A stretch of 64,000 nucleotides of DNA from Citrobacter amalonaticus (GCA_028994555.1 JARDVN010000001.1:4216001-4280000); one strand, 5' to 3'. Positions 51,135 through 61,811 are shown, counted from the first letter of the stretch. Program-made: numbers and translations. Notes: generated by a model not told the origin, from the letters alone.

Positions 51135-51276
51135 ATACACTAAATCCTTCGAGTTGCAGGACAAAATGCTTACTGCATTTTGAACCACGCTTGCGCTGAC
51201 CCAAAGGGACGAGGCTCATGGACGAGCCATGTCGCTTCGTCGCCAACACAGAGGCAGCTTGAAGGATAAAGTGTAT
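51135..51276. repeat. 142-bp imperfect palindromic element downstream of atoB
   Basis: Ends ATACACTAAATCCTTCGAGTTGC and GCAGCTTGAAGGATAAAGTGTAT are imperfect inverted repeats (about 23 bp with four mismatches). The interior CTCATGGACGAG is also palindromic. There is no coding capacity. It resembles the family of long enterobacterial intergenic palindromes (ERIC-like), although I cannot name the exact member. Confidence 0.7.
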
Positions 51277-51307
51277 CTGTCATAATAAACAAAACCGAGG
51301 GACCTTA

Positions 51308-52064
51308 ATGAACATTATCGAACAACTTCAGTTACTGGTAAAAACAGGATCGCACGCGGAACAAACAATTAGCCGTTACATTCTGGCTACATTATCGGGT
51401 GCGGAAAAACTGACGTCTACGGCAATTTCAAAAAAAGACGCAGACCAGCCAACCTTCCATTGTTCGTTTTGCTCAATCCCTCGGATATACGGGCTTTACT
51501 TCATTTAAATATGATTTAATTAAGTGTCTGCGTAGTCAACCCGAGACTCTGCTTCCGGCCCAGGCAACGAAGAACAATGTTATTCTTAGCGAGTTTATCA
51601 ATAATAATAACCCGGCAGCACTTAATACTTTCTTTGAAATTATTAATTCCAGTCGCAATCTCTATTTTTGTCATCCACGGGAATTAAGTTCCTTACTCAG
51701 CAATATCATTCAGGACTATAGCGATATTGGTAAAGTCTGCATTCCCGTCGAATATCAGAACGCCCATTCGCTGCTGACAAACACCCTGACGGATTGTGAT
51801 TCCGTGATCCTGCTACCTGGACTCAAAGAGGAGCCGGATAATCAATTGATTACCTTGATTCGTGAACACGAGGCAGCCTCACTGGCAGTTGCCTGCCATC
51901 AGAGCGGCGCGGCGATGGCCGATGTGACGTTATATACGCCGCAGTCCAGCATCAGCCCTCTAAGTTTCGCTGCGCTGAAAATGTCATTACACACGCTTTT
52001 TTTCCACGCGCTACAATATTGCTATCTGAATATGAACAGTGAAAAGACGCCTCATAAACGATGA
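51308..52064 (+). CDS. RpiR/MurR-family transcriptional regulator, frameshifted
   Basis: Sugar-responsive regulator with an N-terminal HTH_6 domain and a C-terminal SIS-like phosphosugar-binding region. After TSTAISKK a run of seven A (51430-51436) breaks the frame. With six it continues TQTSQPSIVRFAQSLGYTGF, the typical recognition-helix sequence of this family, and runs to 52064, giving 251 residues. The SIS half is divergent. It converges on the oxidoreductase/PTS operon at 52160-55115, so it is the best candidate for that operon's regulator, sensing its phosphorylated sugar. The target is inferred. Confidence 0.8.
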
Positions 52065-52159
52065 TCATCGACCGGGTCAGGGGGGAATAAAGAACCCTGC
52101 CTTAATCAGAGAAATTAAAGCCAGAAAAGAATGTTTATGAGGCGTAAACTGTAAATTAC

Positions 52160-53176
52160 TTATAACTGCACAATACTTCCTGTTGATAATGAATGATGTA
52201 CGGCTTCGCAAATTAACGTCGCCTGCAGCCCATCATCTGCCGTTGCCAGATAAGGCGTATCAAATAATATATGCTCAACAAAATCATGTATTGGCTGAAT
52301 TCCGTAGCCATTGGCCTTATTATTAACGTAGTTAATAAAATTATAATTTGGCGTTGCACTACGCTGCGGAGTAAACATTTCATAGCCGCGTAACTGCGCA
52401 TCGGCACGATAATAATTATTCTCGGTGATAACAAAACTGCGGCCATCATTGGCTTTGGGGAATGAAAGAGGTAAGCACCACCCCACTTCCACAGTCCATT
52501 GCGCGCCATTATCAAAGGTGACGAAAGACTGAATGGTGTCCCAGGCATCAATACCTTCCGCCACCAGCTTCTTCTTCTGCCCTATCGCATAGACGCTTAC
52601 TGCATTGGCACCGTTCATATAATATCTAATCAAATCAAAACAGTGCGTTCCCAGGAAATGAACGGGAGAGCTCTCATTCGCCCAGGACAGCCAGTTTTTC
52701 GGCACGTCGATGATATCATCCATACTCATGTAGCCACGCAGGACCTGGCCTGTTTCAGGTTTCAACAGTTCATGATGAATATGCTGCGCCATCCCGTCCC
52801 AGCGCTTGTGGTAATCGACACCAATCTTTACCCCGTGTTGCTGCGCACAGCGAATGATTTCCCGACATTCTGCGGATGTGGTCGCCATCGGTTTTTCAAT
52901 CAGCACATGTTTACCCGCTTCAATGGCCTCAATCGTGGCATCAAAGTGGAAGGGATCCGGCGTGGCGATTGACACCAGATCAACCTCTGTTGCGGCAAAC
53001 AACTCTGCCAGCGAGGCATAACCCGGCACCTGAAACTCCGCCGCAACGCTGGAACGGATGTCCGGATTGATTTCGCAAAACCCCACCAGATTGACCCACG
53101 GGTTATAGTGATACGCATTGATATGATGCTTGCCGTAAATCCCTGCTCCCACCACCGCGGCATTGATTTTCTTCAT
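52160..53176 (-). CDS. Gfo/Idh/MocA-family NAD(P)-dependent oxidoreductase
   Basis: Dinucleotide-binding dehydrogenase likely acting on a sugar, sugar alcohol or their phosphate. The Rossmann motif is AVVGAGIYGKHHINAYH; the family lysine is in VLIEKPMATT; and a DYHKRW and HCFD region form the likely active site. It has 338 residues, intact. It is the last gene of the leftward PTS operon, 11 bases after the EIIB-type gene. It probably oxidises or epimerises the imported sugar; the substrate cannot be read from sequence. Confidence 0.85.
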   Translation of the reverse strand: MKKINAAVVGAGIYGKHHINAYHYNPWVNLVGFCEINPDIRSSVAAEFQVPGYASLAELFAATEVDLVSIATPDPFHFDATIEAIEAGKHVLIEKPMATTSAECREIIRCAQQHGVKIGVDYHKRWDGMAQHIHHELLKPETGQVLRGYMSMDDIIDVPKNWLSWANESSPVHFLGTHCFDLIRYYMNGANAVSVYAIGQKKKLVAEGIDAWDTIQSFVTFDNGAQWTVEVGWCLPLSFPKANDGRSFVITENNYYRADAQLRGYEMFTPQRSATPNYNFINYVNNKANGYGIQPIHDFVEHILFDTPYLATADDGLQATLICEAVHHSLSTGSIVQL

Positions 53177-53187
53177 TACACGATTCC

Positions 53188-54204
53188 TCAGTTAAATAAG
53201 CCAAACGAAAACAGATAACCGATAGCCACCGCCAGAGGCGCGGTAATCATCCGTGATAACAGAAATGAAGGAACACCAAGACGAATGGTCTTCTCTTTCG
53301 CCTCCTGCATGGACAGTCCAACGGGAATAAAGTCCGCGCCCACCTGGACATTAATCGCGAACAGCGCCGGAAGCGCCATCAGCGGTGAAACCACCCCGCT
53401 TCCGATTAGCGTTCCCACCAGCACACCCACAACCTGCGCAATCGCCGCGCCGGGAGCCAGAATGGGCGAGATAAATGGCAGACCGCAGATAATCGCAATC
53501 ACAAACAGTCCGGTTAACGATCCGGCAAGCGGCGACAGCGCATTCCCGGTCCACTGGCCAATCGCCGTCTCCTGCACCAGGGCGATCAGAACCGAGATAA
53601 AGGCCATAAAGGGGATAACGTTCTTAATGCACAACTCAACCGATTCACGCGCCGAGGAGTAGAGAAGACTGACAAAGTTACCGATCCCCGTCGCAAAACG
53701 CGTCATCAACTCCAGCGCGGTGTTGGTCGCTGAACCACGCGGTTTTACTGCCACGCTGTCATGGGCGACTGCGGGGGTGTCCCCTGCACCAGCGGGCTCA
53801 GCGAGTTCAACGATGTCCTCCTCGTTTACCGGTTGATTAATGGTCTCAATCAGCGAAAGCGATTCAAGGCTGACATCCGAAACATAGATATCTTCGGTGA
53901 TATACTTCGCCAGCGGCCCCATCGCACCGGTAGGTAACACGTTGATTGTTTTGATTCTTTTCTGCGGATAGATGCCACAGCGCAGTGAACCGCCGCAGTT
54001 GATCACCACACAGAGGATTTTCTTATCATCCGGCATGGCATCAAAGCCGTTAACCACCGTCATCTCCAGCATTTCACCCAGTTTTTTCGCTACCGGGTCA
54101 ATGGTTTTCCCGGTTAGCGACAGGATCACCCTGCCAGTATCGCGACATAAATACATATCATCGCCAATCCCTGAATGACCTTTTTTAATCAGTACAGTTT
54201 TCAT
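53188..54204 (-). CDS. PTS glucitol/sorbitol-type EIIBC component (SrlE-like)
   Basis: The EIIB domain carries the phosphorylated Cys in INCGGSLRCGIYPQKRI (near residue 72). An acidic linker (about 120-150) follows, then a membrane region with SPILAPGAAIAQVVGVLVGTLIG and NVQVGADFIPVGLSM, hallmarks of SrlE. It has 338 residues against about 319 for SrlE. Sequence similarity to SrlE is moderate, so the substrate may be a polyol other than sorbitol. The start overlaps the end of the EIIA gene by 20 bases. Confidence 0.85.
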   Translation of the reverse strand: MKTVLIKKGHSGIGDDMYLCRDTGRVILSLTGKTIDPVAKKLGEMLEMTVVNGFDAMPDDKKILCVVINCGGSLRCGIYPQKRIKTINVLPTGAMGPLAKYITEDIYVSDVSLESLSLIETINQPVNEEDIVELAEPAGAGDTPAVAHDSVAVKPRGSATNTALELMTRFATGIGNFVSLLYSSARESVELCIKNVIPFMAFISVLIALVQETAIGQWTGNALSPLAGSLTGLFVIAIICGLPFISPILAPGAAIAQVVGVLVGTLIGSGVVSPLMALPALFAINVQVGADFIPVGLSMQEAKEKTIRLGVPSFLLSRMITAPLAVAIGYLFSFGLFN

Positions 54205-54584
54205 TGGTTTTCCTCATTATTGTCAATGGGCCAATCAATTCATTTACGGATGGAGAACAATGATTTATTACGTGTAATGAACCATAGGCTAGTGGTTTTT
54301 CAGCCCCGTCAAATACCACCGTCACATGGCCTAACTCGCATAAATTTTGCCATGCGGCCTCCCCCCCAGCAGGTTATATTCCACGTCTGGTGATTAATCT
54401 GTAAAACATAGTCTGCTGTTTTTTGTAATGGCGTCGCATCACAAACAATATTCTTAATAACCAGCACATAGTCGAGATAATCTTCCGGTGCGCGATCATT
54501 AAAGGTGATCAACATTCCATTAAGCAGTCCCTCTTCCACTTTTCTTCCAGCCTTTACGACGTCAGCCGAAAATAGTACTTTCAT
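54185..54584 (-). CDS. PTS glucitol/sorbitol-type EIIA component (SrlB-like), frameshifted
   Basis: MKVLFSADVVKAGRKVEEGL with MLITFNDRAPEDYLDYVLVI matches the SrlB fold start. A run of seven C at 54361-54367 breaks the frame. With six, it continues WGEAAWQNLCELGHVTVVFDG, the conserved LGH-type block of SrlB, and stops at TAA 54185-54187 inside the next gene, giving 132 residues. It passes phosphate from HPr to EIIB. Gene order here is C-A-B, unlike the A-E-B order of E. coli srl. Confidence 0.8.
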
Positions 54585-54593
54585 TGTTATCCC

Positions 54594-55115
54594 TTATTCC
54601 TGATTAAGTTCGCGTTTCTCCAGCCGGGTGAAGATATATTCCGTAAGAAAACCGCGGATAAAGCCAAGTAAAATACCGGCAGCGATATAGCGTAAAGCCA
54701 GATCGGCAACCGGCAGATCGAGTCGGGTAAGCCCGGCAGCTACGCCCAGCCAGATAAAGAGCTCCGAGGGAACAATGTGCGGGAACAGAGAAGTCAGCGG
54801 GTGTACGGTACTGCCCAGCGCATCCTGATAAGCGGGCTTACAGCGTTCAGGTAAGAATTTGCCCATTGTCAGCGCCCCGGGGCTGCTGAGGAAGAACCAG
54901 GCAAAACTGGGTAAAATTCCGTAGGTTAATATTTTTGATTTCCCCATCAGGGTAGCGACTTTTTCCATTCGCTGCTGACCGATTAACTTCATAATGAAAT
55001 TAACCGTCAAAATTAAGGTTATCAGCATAGGAATGGTACTGACGATCATTCCAGAGAATATCTTACCTGCACTCTGAAAAAGATGGATAAAGCCTTCTGC
55101 TATTTCAACTATCAT
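54594..55115 (-). CDS. PTS glucitol/sorbitol-type EIIC component (SrlA-like)
   Basis: Membrane permease component with four or so helices. Family motifs are FIMKLIGQQRMEKVA, LFPHIVPSELFIWLGVAAGLT and RYIAAGILLGFIRG. The ATG at 55115 (MIVEIAEGFIHLF) is chosen because GGGAG lies 6 bases upstream; the frame is open to 55151. It is the first gene of the leftward operon, 9 bases before the EIIA gene. Confidence 0.85.
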   Translation of the reverse strand: MIVEIAEGFIHLFQSAGKIFSGMIVSTIPMLITLILTVNFIMKLIGQQRMEKVATLMGKSKILTYGILPSFAWFFLSSPGALTMGKFLPERCKPAYQDALGSTVHPLTSLFPHIVPSELFIWLGVAAGLTRLDLPVADLALRYIAAGILLGFIRGFLTEYIFTRLEKRELNQE

Positions 55116-55151
55116 AGTTAACTCCCAAGGTGTAAATATAAGTATATTCAT

Positions 55152-55418
55152 CCGTCAGAAGTGAACTGACAGATGAAGGCAGCCAACGCATTTTTCTTTA
55201 AAACTTCAGATTTTTTATGAAATAATTTTTGAGTTCTCCTGCCAGTCATGAATTTTAAATATCGATGTTCGGTAACAGGAAAGTTAGCGGTAAATGGCTG
55301 AACAAACAGTGAGCACCTTCACAGAGTTATAATTATTCATTACATTTTGTATTTTTATACATAAAATACAAAACTCTCCAGACAAGGTTTTTGACGAGGG
55401 AATCGTGATATCAGGACG
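55152..55418. other. Promoter region of the PTS operon
   Basis: AT-rich, no gene. It should contain the leftward promoter and any RpiR or CRP site; I could not identify either with confidence. Confidence 0.4.
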
Positions 55419-55448
55419 TAAAAAAAGGGAGGCAACGCCTCCCTTTTT
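55419..55448 (-). terminator. Rho-independent terminator of gyrA
   Basis: GGGAGGC-AAC-GCCTCCC with A-rich left and T-rich right flanks. On the reverse strand a long T run follows the stem, 22 bases after the gyrA stop. Confidence 0.85.
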
Positions 55449-55470
55449 GTGCAGTATTTAAACCCGCAGA

Positions 55471-58107
55471 TTACTCATCAGCGTCATCGGAAACATCGTC
55501 GTCGGTTTCCGCTTCCGGGGCGATATCATCATCCCCTTCTGCTACGCTGCCATCGATGGAATCGAGTTCTTCGTCATCCACCGGCTCAGCCACACGCTGC
55601 AGGCCCACGACGTTTTCATCTTCCGCGGTACGGATGAGGATCACGCCCTGAGTGTTACGCCCCACCACGCTGATTTCCGATACTCGGGTACGCACCAGCG
55701 TACCGGCATCGGTGATCATCATGATCTGGTCGCAATCATCTACCTGTACCGCGCCAACGACGGAACCGTTGCGCTCAGTCACTTTGATAGAGATAACGCC
55801 CTGCGTCGCACGAGACTTGGTCGGATACTCTTCCGCCGCGGTACGCTTACCGTAACCGTTTTGCGTCACGGTCAGAATCGCGCCTTCGCCACGTGGAATA
55901 ATCAGGGAGACGACTTTGTCTTCGCCCGCCAGCTTGATGCCTCGTACGCCGGTCGCAGTACGGCCCATTGCACGGACTGCGTCCTCTTTAAAGCGCACCA
56001 CTTTACCGGCCGCCGAGAACAACATGACTTCATCGGAACCGGAGGTCAGATCCACACCAATCAGTTCGTCACCGTCGTTCAGGTTCACCGCGATAATCCC
56101 GGCAGAACGCGGACGGCTGAATTCGGTCAGCGCGGTTTTCTTCACCGTACCGCTGGCGGTCGCCATAAAGACGTTCACGCCCTCTTCATACTCACGAACC
56201 GGCAGGATAGCGGTAATACGTTCGTCGGCTTCCAGCGGCAGCAGGTTGACGATCGGACGACCACGCGCACCACGGCTCGCTTCTGGCAACTGATAGACCT
56301 TCATCCAGTACAGGCGACCGCGGCTGGAGAAGCAGAGGATCGTGTCATGGGTGTTGGCCACCAGCAGGCGGTCAATAAAGTCTTCTTCTTTAATACGTGC
56401 AGCCGACTTGCCTTTCCCACCACGACGTTGTGCTTCGTAGTCGGTCAGCGGTTGATACTTCACGTAGCCCTGGTGAGACAGGGTCACAACCACATCTTCC
56501 TGGTTGATCAGATCTTCGATATTGATATCGGCGCTATTCGCGGTGATTTCGGTACGACGCTCATCACCAAACTGATCGCGGATCAGTTCCAGCTCTTCGC
56601 GGATCACTTCCATCAGGCGATCGGCGCTGCCCAAAATGTGCAGCAGTTCCGCGATCTGTTCCAGCAGCTCTTTGTATTCATCGAGCAGTTTTTCATGCTC
56701 AAGGCCAGTCAGTTTCTGCAAACGCAGATCCAGAATCGCCTGGGCCTGCTGTTCTGTCAGGTAGTACTGACCGTCACGCACGCCGAATTCTGGCTCCAGC
56801 CACTCCGGACGCGCAGCGTCGTCACCGGCACGTTCCAGCATCGCCGCCACGTTGCCCAGATCCCACGGACGTGCGATCAATGCAGCTTTCGCTTCCGCCG
56901 GGGTTGGCGCGCGACGAATCAGCTCAATGATCGGGTCGATGTTCGCCAGCGCAATCGCCAATGCTTCAAGGATATGCGCACGATCGCGGGCTTTACGCAG
57001 TTCGAAAATGGTACGGCGGGTCACCACTTCACGGCGGTGGCGCACAAACGCGGAAATGATGTCTTTCAGGTTCATGATCTTCGGCTGACCATGGTGCAGT
57101 GCCACCATGTTGATGCCGAAAGAGACCTGCAGTTGAGTCTGGGAGTAGAGGTTGTTCAGTACCACTTCCCCGACTGCGTCGCGCTTAACTTCAATCACGA
57201 TGCGCATACCGTCTTTGTCAGACTCGTCACGCAGCGCGCTGATGCCTTCAACGCGTTTGTCTTTGACCAGTTCCGCGATTTTCTCGATCAGGCGCGCTTT
57301 GTTCACCTGATACGGAATTTCATGGACGATAATGGTTTCACGACCGGTTTTCGCGTCAGATTCCACTTCCGCGCGAGCGCGAATGTACACTTTACCGCGA
57401 CCGGTACGGTAGGCTTCTTCAATACCGCGACGACCATTAATGATCGCCGCCGTCGGGAAGTCCGGCCCCGGGATGTATTCCATCAGCCCTTCAATGCTGA
57501 TGTCTTCATCGTCGATATACGCCAGACAACCGTTGACCACTTCTGTCAGGTTGTGCGGCGGAATATTGGTCGCCATCCCTACGGCGATACCGGACGAACC
57601 GTTCACCAGCAGGTTAGGGATTTTGGTCGGCATGACGTCAGGAATTTTTTCCGTGCCGTCATAGTTGTCAACGAAATCAACCGTCTCTTTTTCCAGATCG
57701 GCCATCAGCTCATGGGCAATCTTCGCCAGACGGATTTCCGTATAACGCATCGCCGCCGCAGAGTCGCCATCAATGGAACCAAAGTTCCCCTGACCATCCA
57801 CCAGCATATAGCGCAGTGAGAACGGCTGAGCCATACGAACAATGGTGTCATATACCGCAGAGTCGCCGTGCGGGTGGTATTTACCGATTACGTCACCAAC
57901 GACACGGGCTGATTTCTTATAGGCTTTGTTCCAGTCATTGCCCAATACGTTCATGGCGTAAAGTACGCGACGGTGTACCGGCTTCAGGCCATCTCGGACA
58001 TCCGGCAGCGCACGGCCAACAATGACCGACATCGCATAATCCAGATAAGAGTTCTTCAGCTCTTCCTCAATGTTGACCGGTGTAATTTCTCTCGCAAGGT
58101 CGCTCAT
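55471..58107 (-). CDS. gyrA: DNA gyrase subunit A
   Basis: Breaks and rejoins DNA for negative supercoiling. The catalytic Tyr122 is in [10 protein letters not shown]; the GyrA box is [10 protein letters not shown]; and the C-terminal beta-pinwheel ends in an acidic tail ([23 protein letters not shown] region). It has 878 residues and is unbroken. QRDR residues are Ser83 and Asp87 ([13 protein letters not shown]), the quinolone-susceptible form; many C. freundii isolates carry Thr83 instead. Confidence 0.97.
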   Translation of the reverse strand: MSDLAREITPVNIEEELKNSYLDYAMSVIVGRALPDVRDGLKPVHRRVLYAMNVLGNDWNKAYKKSARVVGDVIGKYHPHGDSAVYDTIVRMAQPFSLRYMLVDGQGNFGSIDGDSAAAMRYTEIRLAKIAHELMADLEKETVDFVDNYDGTEKIPDVMPTKIPNLLVNGSSGIAVGMATNIPPHNLTEVVNGCLAYIDDEDISIEGLMEYIPGPDFPTAAIINGRRGIEEAYRTGRGKVYIRARAEVESDAKTGRETIIVHEIPYQVNKARLIEKIAELVKDKRVEGISALRDESDKDGMRIVIEVKRDAVGEVVLNNLYSQTQLQVSFGINMVALHHGQPKIMNLKDIISAFVRHRREVVTRRTIFELRKARDRAHILEALAIALANIDPIIELIRRAPTPAEAKAALIARPWDLGNVAAMLERAGDDAARPEWLEPEFGVRDGQYYLTEQQAQAILDLRLQKLTGLEHEKLLDEYKELLEQIAELLHILGSADRLMEVIREELELIRDQFGDERRTEITANSADINIEDLINQEDVVVTLSHQGYVKYQPLTDYEAQRRGGKGKSAARIKEEDFIDRLLVANTHDTILCFSSRGRLYWMKVYQLPEASRGARGRPIVNLLPLEADERITAILPVREYEEGVNVFMATASGTVKKTALTEFSRPRSAGIIAVNLNDGDELIGVDLTSGSDEVMLFSAAGKVVRFKEDAVRAMGRTATGVRGIKLAGEDKVVSLIIPRGEGAILTVTQNGYGKRTAAEEYPTKSRATQGVISIKVTERNGSVVGAVQVDDCDQIMMITDAGTLVRTRVSEISVVGRNTQGVILIRTAEDENVVGLQRVAEPVDDEELDSIDGSVAEGDDDIAPEAETDDDVSDDADE

Positions 58108-58253
58108 CTAACCGCTATCCCTCTACTGTATCCCGGATTCAAAGGTCGCAAATTATAACACAACCGCAGAGATTGAGGTAAACCAATAAGCTTTATTCAC
58201 CCGCGTGGACTGATATACTTCTGCAACTAGCCCTATAAGGAGTATATGCACCG

Positions 58254-58983
58254 ATGAATGCCGTAAAACCACCGGTAAACCGTAACGTTGATCCCGAAGA
58301 AATCGCCAGGTTTGAAGCCGTCGCGTCGCGCTGGTGGGATCTGGAAGGCGAATTCAAGCCATTGCATCGCATTAACCCACTGCGGCTGGGCTACATTGCC
58401 GAACGCTCAGGCGGCCTGTTTGGTAAAAAAGGTGCTCGACGTCGGCTGCGGCGGCGGCATTCTGGCCGAGAGTATGGCGCGTGAAGGCGCCACGGTGACC
58501 GGTCTGGACATGGGTTTTGAGCCGTTGCAGGTGGCAAAACTGCATGCGCTGGAAAGCGGAATTCAGGTGGAATATGTGCAGGAAACCGTGGAAGAGCACG
58601 CCGCCAGACATGCTCATCAATATGATGTTGTCACCTGCATGGAGATGCTGGAGCACGTTCCCGATCCGCAATCGGTGGTCCGCGCCTGCGCCGAGTTGGT
58701 AAAACCTGGCGGTGAGGTGTTCTTCTCTACCCTGAATCGCAACGGCAAATCCTGGCTGATGGCCGTTGTCGGCGCGGAATATATTCTGCGCATGGTGCCA
58801 AAAGGCACCCACGATGTTAAAAAATTTATTAAGCCTGCGGAGCTGTTAGGCTGGGTGGATCAGACGATTTTGCAGGAACGCCATATGACCGGGTTGCACT
58901 ACAATCCCATCACCAACACCTTCAAGCTTGGCCCCGGCGTTGATGTTAACTATATGGTGCATACCAGCGCCAGGGTTGATTAA
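58254..58983 (+). CDS. ubiG: Ubiquinone O-methyltransferase UbiG, frameshifted
   Basis: SAM-dependent enzyme performing both O-methylations of ubiquinone synthesis. SAM motif I is [16 protein letters not shown]. Six A at 58425-58430 break the frame after GGLFGKK, one residue before motif I; with five A the enzyme is 242 residues. The start [13 protein letters not shown] at 58254 follows AAGGAG. Divergent from gyrA. Confidence 0.93.
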
Positions 58984-58989
58984 TCGCTC

Positions 58990-59078
58990 CTGTAGGCCGG
59001 ATAAGGCGTTCAACGCTGCCATCCGGCATGCTAATGGCAACACTGCCTGATAGCGCTCCGCTTATCAGGCCTACAAAA
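58990..59078. repeat. BIME downstream of ubiG
   Basis: CTGTAGGCCGGATAAGGCG...GCCATCCGGC and GATAGCGCTCCGCTTATCAGGCCTAC are REP units. E. coli has yfaL near here; none is present. Confidence 0.8.
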
Positions 59079-59282
59079 CTTACAAAATTTGCGCCAGGTC
59101 ATAAGAACTTTCTACACCTTCGTTGAAGAAATCAGCACTCGATCAAATTATCTATTTTTTTTATGAATTATTGACATCCCCGCCAGGCCTTATAAGACGT
59201 GCACTTAGCGTTTCTTACCCTTTCGCAACCTCAATTTAACCTCAAAATCAACTCTTGTGCTGAAAAGAATCCCTACTAGAAT

Positions 59283-59369
59283 ACTCACCATATAGCGTTT
59301 ACTTTAACACTCAACCCCTACATATAGTATTTATCCACAGAGTTAGTCACAAGGTGGCATTGTGGATAA
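59283..59369 (+). promoter_or_regulatory. nrdAB regulatory region: DnaA boxes and probable NrdR boxes
   Basis: DnaA boxes TTATCCACA at 59331-59339 and, inverted, TGTGGATAA at 59361-59369 are perfect. Two CNNATATAG-type sites with the ATATAG cores at 59290 and 59322 lie 32 bases apart, the three-turn spacing typical of tandem NrdR boxes. About 330 bases upstream of nrdA contain no gene. Confidence 0.65.
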
Positions 59370-59410
59370 TGCAGGGGATATTTTTTCTTTCACGGACAGG
59401 TAAAAACCAC

Positions 59411-61697
59411 ATGAATCAGAGTCTGCTGGTGACAAAGCGTGATGGTAGTACAGAGCGCATCAATCTCGACAAAATCCATCGGGTTCTGGATTGGGCGGCA
59501 GAAGGGCTGAATAACGTATCGATCTCCCAGGTCGAACTGCGCTCCCACATCCAGTTTTATGACGGTATCAAGACCTCCGATATCCATGAAACCATCATCA
59601 AAGCCGCCGCAGACCTGATCTCCCGTGAAGCGCCGGATTATCAGTATCTCGCCGCGCGCCTGGCGATTTTCCATCTGCGTAAAAAAAGCCTACGGTGAGT
59701 TTGAACCGCCGAAACTGTTCGACCATGTGGTAAAAATGGTTGAAATGGGCAAATACGACAATCATCTGCTGGAAGACTACACGGAAGAAGAGTTCAAGCA
59801 GATGGATTCGTTCATCGTTCACGACCGTGACATGACCTTCTCCTACGCTGCCGTTAAACAGCTGGAAGGCAAGTATCTGGTGCAGAACCGTGTGACCGGT
59901 GAGATCTACGAAAGCGCTCAGTTCCTCTATATCCTGGTGGCAGCCTGCCTGTTCTCGAATTATCCGCGCGAAACCCGCCTGGAATACGTGAAGCGTTTTT
60001 ATGACGCGGTATCGACGTTCAAGATTTCGCTGCCGACGCCGATCATGTCCGGCGTCCGTACCCCGACGCGTCAGTTCAGCTCTTGCGTGCTGATCGAGTG
60101 CGGCGACAGTCTGGACTCGATCAACGCCACCTCCAGCGCGATTGTGAAATACGTTTCCCAACGTGCTGGTATTGGTATCAACGCCGGTCGTATCCGTGCG
60201 CTGGGCAGCCCGATTCGCGGCGGCGAAGCGTTCCACACCGGCTGTATCCCGTTCTACAAGCATTTCCAGACCGCGGTGAAATCCTGCTCGCAGGGCGGCG
60301 TACGCGGCGGGGCCGCCACGCTGTTCTACCCGATGTGGCATCTGGAAGTGGAAAGCCTGCTGGTATTGAAAAACAACCGTGGCGTGGAAGGCAACCGCGT
60401 GCGTCACATGGACTACGGCGTACAGATCAACAAGCTGATGTACACCCGTCTGCTGAAAGGGGAAGACATTACCCTGTTCAGCCCATCCGACGTCCCAGGC
60501 CTGTACGACGCGTTCTTCGCCGATCAGGACGAGTTCGAGCGTCTGTACACGAAATATGAGAAAGACGACAGCATCCGCAAACAGCGTGTCAAAGCCGTGG
60601 AACTGTTCTCTCTGATGATGCAGGAACGCGCCTCTACGGGCCGTATCTACATTCAGAACGTTGATCACTGCAACACCCACAGCCCGTTCGATCCGCAGGT
60701 CGCGCCGGTTCGCCAGTCCAACCTGTGTCTGGAAATCGCGCTGCCGACCAAACCGCTGATGGACGTGAACGACGAAAATGGTGAAATCGCCCTGTGTACG
60801 CTCTCCGCGTTCAACCTGGGAGCAATCAACAGCCTCGACGAGCTGGAAGAGCTGGCAGTACTGGCCGTTCGCGCCCTCGATGCGCTGTTGGATTATCAGG
60901 ACTACCCGATCCCGGCTGCCAAACGTGGTGCGATGGGGCGTCGTACGCTGGGTATTGGCGTGATTAACTACGCTTACTATCTGGCGAAGCACGGCGTACG
61001 TTACTCCGACGGCAGCGCCAACAACCTGACGCACAAAACGTTTGAAGCCATTCAGTATTATCTGCTGAAGGCCTCTAACGAACTGGCGATTGAACAAGGC
61101 GCCTGCCCGTGGTTTAACGAAACCACCTACGCGCAGGGCATCCTGCCTGTCGACACCTACAAGAAAGATCTGGATGCCATTACCAGTGAACCGCTGCATT
61201 TCGACTGGGAAGCGCTTCGTGAGTCGATCAAGACCCATGGTCTGCGTAACTCAACGCTCTCTGCCCTGATGCCGTCCGAGACCTCTTCGCAGATCTCGAA
61301 CGCCACTAACGGTATTGAGCCGCCGCGCGGTTACGTCAGCATTAAAGCGTCGAAAGATGGCATTCTGCGTCAGGTGGTGCCGGACTACGAGCACCTGGGC
61401 AACGCGTATGAGCTGCTGTGGGAAATGCCGGGGAATGACGGTTATCTGCAACTGGTCGGGATTATGCAGAAGTTTATCGATCAGTCGATTTCTGCCAACA
61501 CCAACTACGATCCGTCACGCTTCCCGTCAGGAAAAGTGCCGATGCAGCAGTTGCTCAAAGACCTGCTCACCGCCTATAAGTTCGGGGTTAAAACGCTGTA
61601 CTATCAGAACACCCGCGACGGTGCGGAAGATGCCCAGGACGATCTGGTGCCATCCATTCAGGACGATGGCTGCGAAAGCGGCGCATGTAAGATTTAA
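59411..61697 (+). CDS. nrdA: Ribonucleoside-diphosphate reductase alpha subunit NrdA, frameshifted
   Basis: Class Ia reductase large subunit that makes deoxyribonucleotides. The ATP cone is at the N-terminus (LVTKRDGSTERINLDKIHRV); active-site Cys are in FSSCVLIE, NLCLEIALPT and IALCTLSAFN; the C-terminal redox pair is in DGCESGACKI. Seven A at 59681-59687 break the frame after FHLRKK; with six it reads AYGEFEPPKLF and the protein is 761 residues, the E. coli length. The start ATG is 59411; the frame opens upstream at 59354. Confidence 0.95.
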
Positions 61698-61699
61698 TC

Positions 61700-61790
61700 T
61701 GTTGCCGGATGGCGGCGAAAAGCCTTACCCGGCCTACAAAATCAATCGGATGTTGTAGGCCGGATAAGCGAAGCGCCATCCGGCATTACA
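61700..61790. repeat. BIME between nrdA and nrdB
   Basis: GCCGGATGGCGGCGAAAAGCC...CCGGCCTAC and GTAGGCCGGATAAGCGAAGCGCCATCCGGC are inverted REP units inside the operon, where they could set relative mRNA stability. Confidence 0.85.
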
Positions 61791-61811
61791 CAGCTGACAG
61801 GACTCACTTCA

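Noticed and set aside
55861..57819. 652-codon open frame opposite gyrA
   Set aside because: It is antisense to the fully conserved gyrA and has no ribosome site or family resemblance. Long antisense frames are expected from GC-rich codon bias.
57829..57882. Quinolone-resistance mutation in gyrA QRDR
   Set aside because: Residues 83 and 87 are Ser and Asp, the susceptible state.
59598..61238. 546-codon open frame opposite nrdA
   Set aside because: A shadow of nrdA on the other strand; the nrdA frame is conserved end to end.
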